A stretch of 5,445 nucleotides of DNA. Source: Candidatus Bathyarchaeota archaeon (lineage in GTDB: Archaea > Thermoproteota > Bathyarchaeia > TCS64). The translations under genes were made by a program, and so were the position numbers. Shown here piece by piece: positions 4,617 through 5,445 of the stretch. The stretch is from contig WJIV01000039.1 of assembly GCA_014730055.1 (NCBI GenBank), positions 1 to 5,445 on the forward strand, written 5' to 3'. Under the pieces are notes generated by a model. That model made no database searches, was not told the DNA's origin, and worked only from the letters and a program-made list of their open reading frames with translations. How positions within the stretch are numbered: the stretch's first letter is position 1; every line of letters starts with the position of its first letter.

Positions 4617-5360
4617 TTACTCGTATTCTGAGACCTGTAGTTCGTCGTACCACGCGTCAGCTGGATAATTATAGTTCCCTCTAAAACTTATACCGGTTAT
4701 TACTTCCCAGTTACTCTGAGACGGCAACCACTCACTGTAAACCCCATCAACACCATACATGACCATCTGAGTCTCATAGTCTGTGAAAATCTCAATATGA
4801 TACCATTTATCTGCCTCAACCTTACCCAGGGAGGGCATAGCCTTCCAGACACCAAAACCAGTTGCAGTTTCCTCTGGGCTTCTATACCTCCAGTAATACC
4901 CAATGAGAGTATTCATCCCCACACATCGAAGACCTTCCTCGTTATATAATTGGAAAACCTGACGTGAGGCATTAGCGCCATTAACTTTATAGTAGAAGTC
5001 AATTACCATGTTGCCTGACTCGATGTTCTCTATTTTCACGATACTGTTTCGCTTGTCTCCACCATGTTCATGAAGAAACATTGACTTACTCTGTGTAGTC
5101 ACTGGGTCATAAACAACATATGCAGTATCGTTAACTTCTCCTGAATGCAAGAACTCGGTTGGCAGGGACCCGTCTACAATACCCTCAAAGTTTTCAAACA
5201 AGATCGCCGTAGATTCATTGATGCTGGGCGGATTATATGAGGTGCTGTCGAATGTTTCAACTTGAATCAATTGACTAGAATGAACATGATATGAGGCAAT
5301 ATAACTAAGTACGATGACTAAAAGCGAGATCAACAGTATAGATACTTTGGATCTTGGCAC
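4617..5360 (-). CDS. secreted or membrane-anchored protein with a concanavalin A-like (LamG-type) domain
   Basis: This 247-residue protein has a basic N-terminus (PRSK) followed by a hydrophobic helix (about 6-24), which is a signal peptide or signal anchor. A Ser/Thr/Pro/Asn-rich linker (28-52) comes next. A single beta-rich domain (about 53-247) carries features of the jelly-roll ConA/LamG superfamily. These are NMVIDFYYKV (117-126), then DKWYHIEIFTDYETQMVMYG (184-203) with VDGV following, and an ending with AWYDELQVSE, the common 'xDDvxv' closing strand. Such domains bind polysaccharide or protein outside the cell, but no catalytic residues are evident. There is a single cysteine (C146), so no disulfide, and several N-x-S/T sites are present. 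The start is a GTG at 5360; no ATG lies upstream before an in-frame TAG. The gene is monocistronic and converges on the zinc-ribbon relic. Confidence 0.84.
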   Translation of the reverse strand: MPRSKVSILLISLLVIVLSYIASYHVHSSQLIQVETFDSTSYNPPSINESTAILFENFEGIVDGSLPTEFLHSGEVNDTAYVVYDPVTTQSKSMFLHEHGGDKRNSIVKIENIESGNMVIDFYYKVNGANASRQVFQLYNEEGLRCVGMNTLIGYYWRYRSPEETATGFGVWKAMPSLGKVEADKWYHIEIFTDYETQMVMYGVDGVYSEWLPSQSNWEVITGISFRGNYNYPADAWYDELQVSEYE

Positions 5361-5373
5361 AATATAATTAACT

Positions 5374-5390
5374 GCTTTAATAATATAAAA
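5374..5390 (-). promoter_or_regulatory. candidate TATA-like box for the lectin-like gene (leaderless GTG)
   Basis: TTTTATATTATTAAAGC on the coding strand is centred about 22-25 nt before the GTG, predicting a transcript that begins at or near the start codon. No ribosome site is visible. The remaining bases to the window end (5391-5445) show no gene. Confidence 0.4.
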
Positions 5391-5445
5391 ATTATAGATA
5401 CACTATAGTTGTTGAATGCTAAATTTAAGAATCACGCAGTATAAC

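Noticed and set aside
4700..4903. Minus-strand alternative frame inside the lectin-like gene
   Set aside because: It is out of frame with a well-supported 247-residue protein and has no features of its own.
1..5445. CRISPR array, tRNA or rRNA gene, IS element
   Set aside because: No spaced repeats of suitable length, no cloverleaf with CCA end and T-loop, no rRNA-like sequence, and no transposase motif or terminal inverted repeats were found on either strand by eye.

Overview
The window looks archaeal. Several genes appear to be read from leaderless or nearly leaderless transcripts: an A/T-rich TATA-like box lies where the transcript would start at or just before the start codon, and no Shine-Dalgarno sequence is present. 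The gene families also fit: an UPF0330-type VapB with a PIN-domain VapC, an MNT nucleotidyltransferase, a DUF3795 Cys-rich protein and a stand-alone NifX/NifB-C-type protein. The lineage cannot be fixed from sequence alone. An uncultured thermoproteotal or bathyarchaeal-like genome is a guess, not a result.

Layout. (1) 1-428 (+) is the 3' end of a gene that enters from the left, acidic then lysine-rich, perhaps the tail of a larger VWA/VIT-type protein. (2) 663-1103 (+) is a complete DUF3795 protein with ten cysteines and a clear AGGAG ribosome site. (3) 1437-1757 (-) is a complete NifX/NafY/NifB-C-like metallocluster-binding protein. (4) 2108-2736 (-) is an intact vapBC toxin-antitoxin operon with a 4-nt overlap and a CA-repeat leader. 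(5) 2979-3379 (+) is an MNT nucleotidyltransferase broken by two in-frame stops and one frameshift, followed by scraps of coding sequence up to a weak hairpin and T7 tract near 3511. (6) 3530-3745 (-) is a small 2[4Fe-4S] ferredoxin, possibly the surviving C-terminus of a longer protein. It abuts a coding-like plus-strand tail at about 3797-3895. (7) 4000-4278 (-) is a HicB-like (UPF0150) protein without a recognisable HicA. (8) 4409-4615 (+) is a probable decayed zinc-ribbon fragment. (9) 4617-5360 (-) is a membrane-anchored or secreted protein with a concanavalin-A/LamG-like domain.

Taken together this is an accessory stretch: short solitary genes, low gene density, long A/T-rich spacers and several coding relics. 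Three toxin-antitoxin-type modules in different states (intact vapBC, dead MNT, orphan HicB-like) lie within about 2.2 kb, which suggests gain and loss of small selfish or defence modules. I see no convincing new multi-gene system. The most informative points are the decay series, the leaderless promoters and the unusual vapBC leader.
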